Source: Biscogniauxia marginata (taxonomy: Eukaryota; Ascomycota; Sordariomycetes; Xylariales; Xylariaceae). From it: DNA of 64,000 nucleotides. Under the pieces are notes generated by a model that saw nothing but the letters and a program-made list of their open reading frames with translations, ran no database searches and was not told the origin of the DNA. Numbering within the stretch: position 1 is the first letter of the stretch; every line of letters starts with the position of its first letter. The translations under genes were made by a program, and so were the position numbers. Shown piece by piece: positions 33,490 through 44,761 of this stretch. The DNA lies in contig MU404075.1 of assembly GCA_022695795.1 (NCBI GenBank), positions 310,001-374,000 of the forward strand. The letters are read 5' to 3'.

Positions 33490-36144
33490 TTTTAATAACT
33501 CCTTAATTAGTGCTTAATATTGGTTTAAGAAAAGAGACTCTCGATCGAATAAGTCTTAAGATAAACATACCCCTTAAAACTAAAAGGCAATAAAAAAAGA
33601 AACAAGTAAAAAAATAATAACTAACGAGCTCTTAAACGAAAGCTTTAAATTCTTTTACGGTATAATAAAAAGGTTTAAAAGAATTAATATAAAAGTTAAT
33701 TATAGTTATAGCTAAAAAAGAGTCTTAAAAAGACACCTCGGAAGCTTAATAAAAATAATTATTTAAGAAAGAAAAAGAGGAAAAAGAAGAAACACCTAAA
33801 AAAGAAGATAAATAAGCAAGATAACCCCTACCTCTTAAAAACAAATAACTAAAACTATTTTTAAATAATAGCGACCTTAATAACTTAAACGATGAAAATA
33901 ACATAATAACCCTTAATATAAAAAGTTTTAAATTAATTACACCTAATAAATATAATAAGTTAAGTAATTTAAAAGGATTTCTAATTTAAGCCGGAACTTA
34001 TTTACGATTTTATCACGAAATAATTACTACTAAAAAATAAAAGGTTTTTATAATATCTTAGCTCCTCGTTGAAACTGCCTTAACCTAGTTTTAATTAGTG
34101 TTAAAAGATTATCTAGAAAACGAATTAAACGCTTAAAAAGACATAAAAAAGGTTTTTAAGGATTATAAAGAGTTTAAAAAACAATTTAAGTTTATATTTA
34201 ACAACTTAATTCTCAAGTAACAAGCCGAAACTCGACTTTATAAATTACGATAAAATAAAAAAGCTTTAAATTACGTTATTAAGTTTAAAAAACTCGTAAA
34301 TTAATTATAACTACTTATTAAGAGCTTATATTACTTATTTTATTAAAGACTAAAAAACCATATAAAGAATAAACTATATAAAATAAACTTATATAAAGAA
34401 AGAAACCTAAAAAAGTTTAATAATTACGTTATAATAGCAATTACTATTAATAACGAAAACTTTAAACGGTATAACGAAAAAACGGCGATTAATAAAAAGG
34501 AGGAAATCATAAAAGTAGTGCCGGAATAAGGAAAAGCACTAGAACTAAGTTAAACCTCATTAAAATCAACGCTGCTTAAAAAAAGCAAAAGAAACAAAAT
34601 AAATCGATTATTAAATGTTTTAATTATAAAAAGAAAAAATATTATAAAAACGAATACCAAAGTCTCAAAAAACAAAAACCAAAAATAAAAAGGATTTCTT
34701 AACTTAAAAAAAAAACCTTTAAAGCAAGAGTTTATTTTAAAAATAATAAAGAGGTAAACCAAGTATTTATTATTACTACTATTAAGGTAAAGAAAAACGA
34801 GGAGGTCTTTATAAAAAAAAAGCTATAAATATTATTAGGTTAACCGCAAAAATTATTTAAAGTATAACTACTTATATTTAAGGTACCTCACACCGGAATA
34901 AGCTAAATAAAGATATAATAAAAGCGAACTACCGTATAAATACGATACTTATAAACTAGGATACGACTTAGGAATTAAGTTAAACCATAATAAGTTATAT
35001 TAAAGCCATTATAACGACGATAAATGCGAAACCTACTAAGGAAAAAGCTAGTATAATAATTTAAACCGGAGATTTTATATAAATAATAATTACAATGTTT
35101 ATTAAAGCTTAAATAATGCTAATTAGCTTAATAAGCTACTAAGTAAAGAACTTAAAATAAAGTTAAAAATAGAAAAACAACCGGAAAAAGAATATATATC
35201 GTTATATTAAAGCTTTTATATTAACGACGCTTATTAAATATATAAAAGTTTTAAGAATAAAACCGGTTATTATTTTTAAGAATTAAAAAGTAATAACACA
35301 AAAAAAAATAAATATATTTATAATAACATCTCACGATAGCTATATTATTTTAAAGCATGTTATTTTTATTTAAGCTCCGAGAAAAGCCGCGAAGTAATTA
35401 TTAAGGGTTATATATATTACACCTTAGTATTATGCGATATATATGATTTACTTGAAGCGGGTTTCGAAAAAGACGAAATCGAGGAAGAATTATAGGAATT
35501 ATAAAAGGGATTACATCTTTTATAATAACTCAAAAAACGAGCTAAATATAATATTAATTTATTCGGCTCCGTAAAAAAGCACTTAATAAAATAATAAATA
35601 AAAATACGTGTAATTAAACTAAGCTATAAACGAATTATTAAGGCGTACTTTAAGAAAAAGGGAGAGTTTTTAAAAATCTATATAAACTTATAAAAAGATA
35701 TTAAGTTACTTTTAGCAAGTGAATTCGAGAATTATACCTTTTATTTGAAGATAATTTAAACCCTTAAAAGATTTCGAGTTAACAAGAAAATAGATTTAGG
35801 CTATAAAAGGGCCCTCGAGAAAAAATTGAAGTTTTAATGTGCAAGGTTTTATATAAAGGATAAACCTTTCACCCCTTATTACGTGAAAGGTAATTAAAGA
35901 GATTATTTAAATAACGATTACTAGAAACACGTTTTTATAAAAGCTTAAAAATAGAAAGACATTTAAGCCGTAGCAACTTAAAGAAACCTAAAAAAAAAGG
36001 AATATAAAAAACCAAAAAACGGTAAAGGCTCTTACTAATAAGGTAACAAGAAGCTATAAATAGTAAATCTTTATATAAAGTCTAGTTAAAACTTAATAAT
36101 ACTATTATAATTAAGGTTAAGTATAATAAAAAGGAGTATAAAGC
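33490..36144 (+). pseudogene. Element B gag and start of pol, RIP-decayed
   Basis: Colinear with element A 30,054-33,016. The zinc knuckle region near 34,615-34,660 is still alignable, but His and Cys codons have become Tyr (CAT to TAT, TGC/TGT to TAT/TAC). Dense stop codons exclude expression. The segment is interrupted after AAAGC by the antisense solo LTR at 36,145. Confidence 0.75.
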
Positions 36145-36532
36145 TGTGACAAACCTCCTTATGTGTTCCTAGTCAGCTAACTTCATAAGTAAGTACATAC
36201 TAGGTTTTCTTAATTTAAAAGTAATAATAAGTTAAGATTAGTTTAATTAATTCACAATGTTATGTTCGTCAAAGAGGTTTCAAGGTACTTTCACTATAAT
36301 ATCAAAAAGTAACTATAGTCTTAAATTAATAGCTAAAAAACTAAAAATAAATAACTAAATACGTAGGAAATTCCAATTTACTTATACTTTATCCTTCACA
36401 AGGGGTCATACCCACACTCTCTCCAATTCTCAGGAGAACAACTGAGAATCTTGGCATTCTCCCTTCTGGAGTCATGTAACCCTAGATCACATAACCACCC
36501 TTAATTCCTTTTACCCTTATTAGGTCGTAACA
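36145..36532 (-). mobile_element. Solo LTR 1, reverse orientation, inserted in element B
   Basis: 388 bp beginning TGTGACAAACCTCC and ending GTCGTAACA, that is, an LTR of the same superfamily read from the minus strand. Perfect 5-bp duplications AAAGC flank it (36,140-36,144 and 36,533-36,537). The uninterrupted counterpart in element A (near 32,715) has one AAAGC. Positions about 36,400-36,520 keep normal G/C content, unlike their surroundings. Confidence 0.88.
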
Positions 36533-39500
36533 AAAGCCTTTATAAACTTAAGAGTAAATAAAAGCTATATTTTAATCGAGATAACTTAAAAGGACAAAAT
36601 ATTATAAATATATAAACAAAGTTTATATTAATTACGGAACTTCGAAGGATATATGTTTAGTTACGAGAATGATAAAGTGTTAAAAGAGATAGTTCCTTTC
36701 TTAATAACTATTTAAAAACATTTTAAACAAGTTATTTTTAATATTATATATATATTAAGTCACGATATAATGCTAAGAATGAATTAGCTTAAAAAAATAA
36801 TTTACAAATAAATTTCGAGATAAATACGCTTTATTGGGATTAAAAATAAAAAGAGTTAATTACTACGAGTTACGAGATAAGTACTGTAAGTGACTCTAGA
36901 AAAATGGATATAAAAACGAAATATATTACTTATATAATTTAAGTAACCAAGCTTAAAGATTTAACGAAGAGAGTATTATGCGAATACCTTTATTTCTATA
37001 AATTATTTAGAAACAAGACAAAAAAAGAATTATTAAAATATAGTTAATAGGATTATTAAATTCACTTTAAAGAAAGAAAATAGTTAAAACTGTTTTTAGT
37101 ATATCTTATGAATTAAGAAAAATAAAAAGCATTATAAAAAGGAATTTAAAAAGATCTTAATAAAGAATATATTTAAGAATTAAAGTCCTCGTTAAAATAC
37201 CTGGTAATTATAATATTAAAAGTCGATAAAGATAAAAAGTAACGTGTTAATAAAAAAGGAAATCTAGTATAGCGATAAGTAATTAATTATTAACACCTTA
37301 ATAAAATAATAAAGAAGAATAAATATTTATTATTATTAATAAAACTTATAAAAGGATAAATTAATAAGGCTTAAATCTTTATAGCATTAAACCTTTGCGA
37401 TAATTATTATATAATTAAAATAACTAAAAAACACGAATAATACACCGCTTTTTAAACGGTATATAGATATTATAAATATAAAGTTATGTCATTTGGACTT
37501 ATTAACGCACTTATTATATTTTAATATATAATTATAACGGTTTTTCGTAAATTTCTAAATAAATTTGTATTCGTTTATTTAGACGATATATTAATTTACT
37601 TAAAAAGCGAGAAAGAATATAAGGAACATGTAAAACAAGTGTTAAAAGCCCTAGAGAAGGTAAATCTACTTATTTATCCAACTAAAAATAAATGGCATAT
37701 TAAAAAACTAAATTATTTAAGGTTTATAATAAGCTTAAAAGAAATCCATATTTAAAAGGAAAAAATAGTAATAATTAAGGATTAGTTAAAACCTAGGAAT
37801 ATTATAAACGTATACGTATTTCTTGGCTTTGTTAATTACGTTAAATAACTTATTCAAGATTTTAAGCGAATTGTTAAACTATTAATAAAACTAATTACTT
37901 TAACAAAAACAAGAAAAAATTTCTATTTTATTAAAAAAGCTAAATAGGCTTTTTAGTAGCTAAAAGAGGTAATAATTAGCGAGGTTATATATAAACTTTT
38001 AAACGAAAATAAAAAGAAGCGACTAAGGATAAACGCCTTAAATTTCGCCATTAAAGTAGTTTTAGAGTAGTTAAAAGACAATAAAAAATGGTACCTAGTC
38101 GCGTATTTATTTAAAGCACTATATAGTGCTAAACTAAATTATTAGATTTATAATAATATAAACGCTTAATTAAAGATATAAACATTAAATGATTTTCTTG
38201 TTTAAGTTTAATTTTAAAATCTATTATATTAAGGGAAAAGAAAACGTTTAAGTAAACCTACTTAGTAGAAGAGGAGATTATAAGTTAAGAATTAATAAAA
38301 AAGATATTTAGATGTTTAAATAACAAAATGACGAATTAATTATATTAGCTTACATATAAATTAATATAGGAAACTAGAAATAACGTTTCAAGGAAAATTA
38401 TAATTAAAAAGAAAAGTAATTATAGTTTTAATAAGGATTTAGCAACGAATTTCTCTTGTATAAAGAAAAGGTTTACATATTAAAATAAGTACAAGACGAA
38501 TTCGTTAAAGAATTTCACGAACATTCTCTATATAGTTACCAAGGAATTTTTAAAACGATAAAACGACTTTAAGAAGAATTCGATTTTCTAGAAATGCGAT
38601 AAACAATTAAAAGAATTATAAAGAATTATAACGTTTATAATAAGACTAAAGCATTACGATATAAACCATATAAATTATTATAACTAACTTAAATACTTAA
38701 TAAAGCATGGTGTATAATTATATGGGATTTCGTAGTGAAACTTCCTAAGTTAAAAGATCTTATTATAAGAGTACTTTATAACAATATATAGGTAATCGTT
38801 AATAGACTCACGAAATATGCCTACTTCTTATTATTTAACGAATCAAGCATAGTAAAATAACTAGCTTTTAATTTCTTAAAAGAATATATTAATAAATATG
38901 GATTATTAAAACGCATTGTTTTAAATAGAAACAAGTTATTTACTTTAAAATTTTAAATAAACCTAATAAAACGAATAAAAGTTAAATAAAAGTTATTTAT
39001 AACATATTATCCTTAAATAAATAAATAAATAAAGAGATTAAACTAAATAATAAAATAATATTTACGAAGTTATATTAACTAAGAAATAAATAACTAGGTA
39101 AAATTGCTATTAATAGCCTAAATAACATATAACATTTCGGTTAACGAAAACATGAAGATGTTATTATACGAGGTAATATACGGGTAGAAAGCGGAAGTTT
39201 AAAAACAACCAATCGAATTCACAGAAGTACTAAGAGTCGAAATAAAAGCCCCGAGAGCAAAAGTATTATCTAAAAAGGTTTAAGTAATATAGTAACGGCT
39301 ATAAAAAGAATTATAATTTATTTAAGATAAAATAACAAAGTATTATAATAAAAAAAGAATTAAAGGATTAATTTTTAAAAGAAAAGACATAGTTTACTTG
39401 CTCCATTAACGATAAGGCGTAACATTAAAAACACCTTAAATTAAAATAAAACGACCTAGCGAAAAACTTAAGTTTAAGAAGTTAAGACCATATAGGATTA

Positions 39501-39678
39501 AGGAGGTTATTTCGAAAGTCAACTACAAGTTAGCACTACCAAAAAGATCTAGAATACATCCTATATTCCATTTGCGAGGTTTCGCAGATGGCTTCAAAAC
39601 ACCAGACATTATAAGGGATAAGGAGGGAAGAACTTACTTAAAATCTTTGGGACAAAGATCCAGGGAGAGAAGAAATAG
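36533..39678 (+). pseudogene. Element B reverse transcriptase, RNase H and integrase, partly readable
   Basis: Despite stops, the conserved order is legible. The reverse transcriptase has MSFGLINALITF and the catalytic YLDDILIYL (GACGAT at 37,581-37,586), and is followed by RNase H. The integrase includes the zinc-finger/core region NYNVYNKTKA and RYKPYKLL (38,620-38,690) and the core NRLTKYAYFLL (38,795-38,835). Relative to A about 90 bases are missing near 38,145. The extreme C-terminus (about 39,480-39,665) reads HPIFHLRGFADGFKTPDIIR and lacks a chromodomain. RT before integrase places it in Ty3/gypsy. Confidence 0.85.
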
Positions 39679-40151
39679 TGTTACAAGTCGACTTTATTAG
39701 AAGGAACTCCAACAAGGGTGTCGGAACACGGACCAAGAATGTGTGAGATTATGGGGACAACACACATTCTATGTAACATCACGTAATATTAAATCTATGT
39801 CAATTTATTAATTAAGATAAATTAAAAACGATAAATCTAAGTTAATCTCTAGATTTATTTAGATTTAAAGGTATTTAACATATTAAACAAAAAGAATATA
39901 TATTAAGGAGAATAAGTATAAAAAAGATAGGATTTTTTATATATTTAGTTTTTTATTCTCTAGTTATTAATTTAAAACTATAATTACTTTTTAATATTAT
40001 AATAAGAGTACTTTAAAATCTTTTTAACGAATAAAACATTGTGAATTACTTAAACCAATCTTAATTTATTATTACTTTTAAATCAAGAAAACCTAGTACG
40101 TACTTACTTATAAAGTCAGCTAACTAAGAATACATAGGGAGGTTCGTTATA
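39679..40151 (+). repeat. 3' LTR of element B
   Basis: 473 bp and the same length as the 5' LTR, with differences that are almost all C/T or G/A. It ends GGTTCGTTATA directly before the target copy ATACG. Confidence 0.85.
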
Positions 40152-43100
40152 ATACGCTTTATTAAAATTAAAATCAAGAGGAGTTAACTATTATAAGTTA
40201 TAAAATAAGTATTATAAATAACATTAAAAAAACGAATATAAAAACGAAATATATCACTTATATAATTTAAGTAATTAAGCTTAAAATTTTAATAAAGAAA
40301 GTATTACGTAAGTATTTCCGGTTTTATAAATTGTTTAAAAATAAAATAAAAAAAGAATTACTAAAATATAATTAATAGAATTACTAAATTTATTTTAAGG
40401 AAAAAAAGTAGTTAAAACTATTTTTAATATATTTTAGAAATTAAGAAAAATAAAAGGTATTATAAAAAAGAATTTAAAAGGATTTTAATAAAAGATATAT
40501 TTAAAAGTCGAAATCCTCGTTAAGATACCTGGTTATTATAATACGAAAAGTCGATAAAAACGAAAAGTAACATATTAATAAAAAAAGAAATCTAGTATAA
40601 TAATAAGTAATTAATTATTAATACTTTAATAAAGTAATAAAAAAAACAAATATTTATTATTATTAATAAAACCTAAATTTTCATAGTATTAAACCTTTAT
40701 AATAGTTATTATATAATTAAAATAATTAAAGAACACGAATAATACATCGCTTTCCGGACGATATATAAATATTATAAGTATAAAGTTATATTATTTGGAC
40801 TTATTAATATACTTATTATATTTTAATATATAATTATAATAATTTTTCATAAGTTTTTAAATAAATTTATATTTATTTACTTAAACAATATATTAATTTA
40901 CTTAAAAAACGAAAAAAAGTATAAAAAACATATAAAATAAATATTAAAAGCCTTAAAAAAGGTAAATTTATTTATTTATTCGACTAAAAATAAATAATAT
41001 GTTAAAAAACTAAATTATTTAAAGTTTATAATAAGCTTAAGAGAAATCCGTATTTAAAAAGGAAAAATAATAATAATTAAGAATTAACTAAAACTTAAAA
41101 GTATTATAAACGTATATGTATTTCTTGGCTTTATTAATTACGTTAAATAATTTATTTAAGATTTTGGGCGAATTATTAAACTATTAACGAAATTAATTAC
41201 CTTAACGAAAATAAAAAAAGTTTTTTATTTTATTAAAAAAGTTAAATAAGCTTTTTAGCAGTTAAAAGAAATTATAATTAATAAAGTTATATATAAACTT
41301 TTAAATAAAAACAAGAAAAAACGATTAAAAATAAACGCTTTAAATTTCGCTATTAAAGTAGTTTTAAAGTAATTAAAAAACAATAAAAAATAGTATTTAG
41401 TCGCGTATTTATTTAAAGCACTACATAGTATTAAATTAAATTATTAGTAGTTATTAAAACATTAAAAAAATAAGAATTATAGCTTAGCGAAACTATGTGA
41501 CGAACCTCCCTGTGTATTTCTAGTTAGCTAACTTCACAGGTAAGTACGTACTCGGTTTTCTTAATTTAAAGGTAATAATGGATTAAGATTAGTTTAAGTG
41601 ATTTACAATGTTTTGTTCGTTAAAGAGGTTTTAAGGTATTCTTATTATAGTATTAAAGAGTAATTATAGTTTTAAATTAATAGCTAAAAAATTAAAATAA
41701 ATAACTAGATATATAAGGAACCTTGATTTACTTATACTCGTTTTTCTTTTCTTATTATCAAGTAAATTATTAAATTATTAATTTCTTATTTATAATTTAA
41801 TGATTTATTGAATTATTAAATTATGAATCTCTTATTCATGATTTACTGATTTATCGGCGTTCTTTTTTAATTAAGCGCTTAACGCCGCTTTTCTGGTTAT
41901 GTAACCCACACGTGACAAGAAGAAGAAAAAGAGGTTCGTAACAAACTAAAAAACCTATCGATATTTATTTATATTATAAAAACCTTATATAATTTATAAT
42001 AACATAAACGCTTAATTAAAAACATAAGCGTTAAATGATTTTTTTATTTAATTTTAATTTTAAAATCTATTATATTAAAAAAAAACATCTAAATAGATCT
42101 TTTTAACAAAAAAAGAGATTATAAATCAAAAGTTAATAAAAGAAATATTTAAATGTTTAAATAATAAAATAACGGATTAATTATATTAGTTTATATATAA
42201 ATTAATATAAAAAATTAAAAATAACGTTTTAAAGAAAGTTATAATTAAAAGGAAAAATAATTTTAATTTTAATAAGAATTTAATAACGAACTTTTTTTAT
42301 ATAAAAAAAAGGTTTACATATTAAAATAAATATAAAACGAATTTGTTAAAGAATTTTACGAATACTTTTTACACGGTTATTAAGGAATTTTTAAGACATT
42401 AAAACAATTATAAAAAGAATTCGATTTTCTAGGAATAAAATAAATAATTAAGAAAATTATAAAGAATTATAATGTTTATAATAAAATTAAGGTATTATAA
42501 TATAAACTATATAAATTATTATAATTAATTTAAATACCTAAAAAAACATGGCATATAATTATATAAGATTTTGTAATGAAACTTTTTAAATTAAAAGATT
42601 TTATTATAAAAGTACTTTATAACAATATATAGGTAATTGTTAATAGATTTACGAAATATACCTACTTTTTATCGTTTAACAAGTTAAGCATAATAAAATA
42701 ATTAGTTTTTAGTTTCTTACGAGAGTACGTTAATAAATATAGATTATTAAAACGTATTATTTTAAATAGAGATAAGTTATTTACATTAAAATTTTAAATT
42801 AGCTTAATAAAACGAATAAAAATTAAATAAAAGTTATTTATAATATATTATCTCTAGTTAAACGAATAAATAAAGAGATTAAATTAAATAATAAAATAAT
42901 ATTTATAAAGTTATATTAATTAAGAACTAAATAATTAAGTAAAATTATTACTAATAACTTAAATAGCATATAACATTTTAATTAACGAGAATATAAAGAT
43001 ATTACTACACAAAGTAATATACGGTTAAAAAGCGGAAATTTAAAAATAATCGATTAAACTCACGAAAGTATTAAAAATCGAAATAAAAGCCTTAAAAGTA

Positions 43101-44290
43101 GAAGTATTATCCAAAAAAGTTTAAGTAATATAGTTACGATTATAAAAAGAATTATAGTTTATTTAAAATAAAATAACAAAGTATTATAATAAAAAAAGAA
43201 TTAAAAGACTAATTTTTAAGAAAAAAGATATAGTTTATTTACTTCGTTAATAACAAAGCGTAATAACAAAAACGCCTTAAATTAAAATAAAACGGCTTAA
43301 TAAAAAACTTAAGTTTAAAAAGTTAAAACTATATAAAGTCGAGAAATTTATTTCGAATGTTAATTATAAACTAAAACTATTAAAAGAATTTAAAATATAT
43401 TTAGTTTTTTATATATCGTTATTAAAATTAACATTAAAAAACGCCTCGTTAAAAACCCGGAACGAAATTAAAGAAAAACCGAATAAGTACGAAGTAAAAA
43501 GGATTTTAAACTTAAAAAAATTAATAATTAGTTATAATATTTAGTTAAATAAGAAGGATACCTATTAAAAAATATATATATAAGAATTACTTAAACACTT
43601 AACAAACTCGAAAGACGTATTTAATAAGTTTTATTAACAAAACTTAAACCGGCTAGAAAGACCTGAAAATCGGGATTTTAATCCAAAAAAGACAGGTCGA
43701 AAAAGGGAACGGCCTCGGAAATAACTTTAACTTATTTAACTAAAAACTATTATTCGGTTTAAAAACGCTTTTATTCTTTTTTAAGGCGTTTTTGCTTTTT
43801 TAACTTATTTAGGTTTTAAAGACCTCGTTATAACATTTTCAAACCTTTTTTACGGAGAAGATTACGTTGCTAACATAACTTAAAAACACGTATAATAGAT
43901 TTATTTATTTCGGATTAAAGTTTAAGAAGCGCCGCCTCCGCTTAACGCTTTTAAAAAAATAAATGGTTTTTTTTAATATTTAACCACTTAAAAGAGTTTA
44001 AAGGAATTTTTATACCGTTATAAAAACGACTATAATAAATATATTCGCTATATTTCTTTAATTTACTTTTAATAATAACGCATTTTAATTTCCGATCGAA
44101 ATAAAAAGAATAAAGCATAATATTAATATATATATCTAACTTATAAATTCGTTAAAAAAGTTTTTTACATTTAAGTTTTTAGTTATCACAACGACGTTTA
44201 ATTACTCGATTATTAAACATAATAAAAATAAAGAAAAAAAGGAACTTATAAATTATTTTTAAGATAAAGATTTTAAAAAGAGAGAAGTAA
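40152..44290 (+). pseudogene. Element A pol (reverse transcriptase to integrase) and chromodomain, RIP-decayed
   Basis: This continues element A after the insertion of B. The reverse transcriptase catalytic pair is altered: the codons matching YLDD read TAC TTA AAC AAT (40,878-40,889), YLNN, by two G-to-A changes. Integrase follows at about 42,350-43,000. At about 43,480-43,640 a chromodomain-like sequence is legible (KYEVKRILN, then KKDTY, ELLKHLTNSKDVFNKF), as in chromoviruses, after the linker YLVFYISLLKL. From about 43,690 to 44,290 the sequence is non-coding. The antisense solo LTR at 41,496 interrupts the RNase H region. Confidence 0.8.
41496..41943 (-). mobile_element. Solo LTR 2, reverse orientation, inserted in element A
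   Basis: 448 bp beginning TGTGACGAACCTCCC and ending GTTCGTAACA, with perfect 5-bp duplications AACTA on both sides (41,491-41,495 and 41,944-41,948). Within it, at about 41,756-41,860, lies an imperfect tandem repeat with units of about 42-46 bases built on AATTATTAAATTAT. The element is related to solo LTR 1 in its outer parts but differs in its central part. Confidence 0.87.
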
Positions 44291-44761
44291 TATTACGAAC
44301 TTAACTTATTAAAGGGGTTTTTTATAAGGGTGTTAAGATATAAATTATAAGGATGTTAATAAAATAAAGGATTTAGATATAACATTACGTAACGTGAATT
44401 AAAATGGATAAAGTGATTTAAACGTATTTATTTAATAGTATAAGATGAATCACTATAAATAAGGTGATTTAAAGGTATTTAACATACTAAAACGAAAGGA
44501 ATATATAAGGGGAAAATAAGTATAAGAAAGATAAAATTTCCTTTATATCTAGTCATTTATTCGAGTTTTTTAGTTATTAATTTAAGATTATAATCACTCC
44601 TTAATACTATAGTGAAAGTACCTTGAAATCTCTCTAACGAACAAAACATTATATATCTCTTGAACCAATCTCAATCCACTGTTACCTTCAAAACAAGAAA
44701 ACCTAGTACGTACTCACCTGTGAAGTCAGCTGACTAGGAACACACAGGGAGGTTCGTCACA
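44291..44761 (+). repeat. 3' LTR of element A
   Basis: 471 bp. The left two thirds are strongly A/T-shifted, while the last about 160 bases (44,600-44,761) are almost free of RIP-type changes and end in GGTTCGTCACA. The target copy CATCA follows. Confidence 0.85.

Larger units (their letters stand above)
33017..40151 (+). mobile_element. Element B: Ty3/gypsy LTR retrotransposon nested in element A
   Basis: The 5' LTR (33,017-33,489) and 3' LTR (39,679-40,151) are both 473 bp, begin TGTTACAAGTCGACT and differ almost only by transitions. Perfect 5-bp target copies ATACG lie at 33,012-33,016 and 40,152-40,156, and the element A sequence resumes in register after the right copy. A purine-rich tract (GGGAGAGAAGAAATAG) directly precedes the 3' LTR. 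Without the solo LTR at 36,145 the element is about 6.7 kb. It is related to A but has a different U3 and a different C-terminal end without a chromodomain. Its 3' half (about 37,400-39,680) keeps clearly more G/C than its 5' half. Confidence 0.88.
29488..44761 (+). mobile_element. Element A: Ty3/gypsy chromovirus-type LTR retrotransposon, RIP-decayed, split by element B
   Basis: Outer limits are 5' LTR 29,488-29,906 and 3' LTR 44,291-44,761, both beginning with a TG-type end and finishing in the conserved GGTTCGT(C/T)A(C/T)A. The flanks are CATTA on the left and CATCA on the right; the single difference is a C/T transition, so this is a 5-bp target duplication hit by RIP. Element B is inserted at 33,017 and a solo LTR at 41,496; without them A is about 7.7 kb. 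The remaining order is gag with zinc knuckle, protease/reverse transcriptase, RNase H, integrase and chromodomain, the Ty3/gypsy order. Every reading frame is closed by stops. It is the older host element of the nest. Confidence 0.85.

Noticed and set aside
33490..33540. Primer-binding site of element B
   Set aside because: The sequence after the LTR shows no clear match to a tRNA 3' end; mutation may have erased it, so it is not annotated.
30054..44290. Functional retrotransposon proteins
   Set aside because: All pol and gag frames are closed by many stops and active-site residues are partly lost.
28690..44761. AT-rich block as a centromere or as mitochondrial DNA
   Set aside because: Most of it, from 29,488 on, is explained by nested LTR elements with target duplications; normal genes resume directly on both sides.
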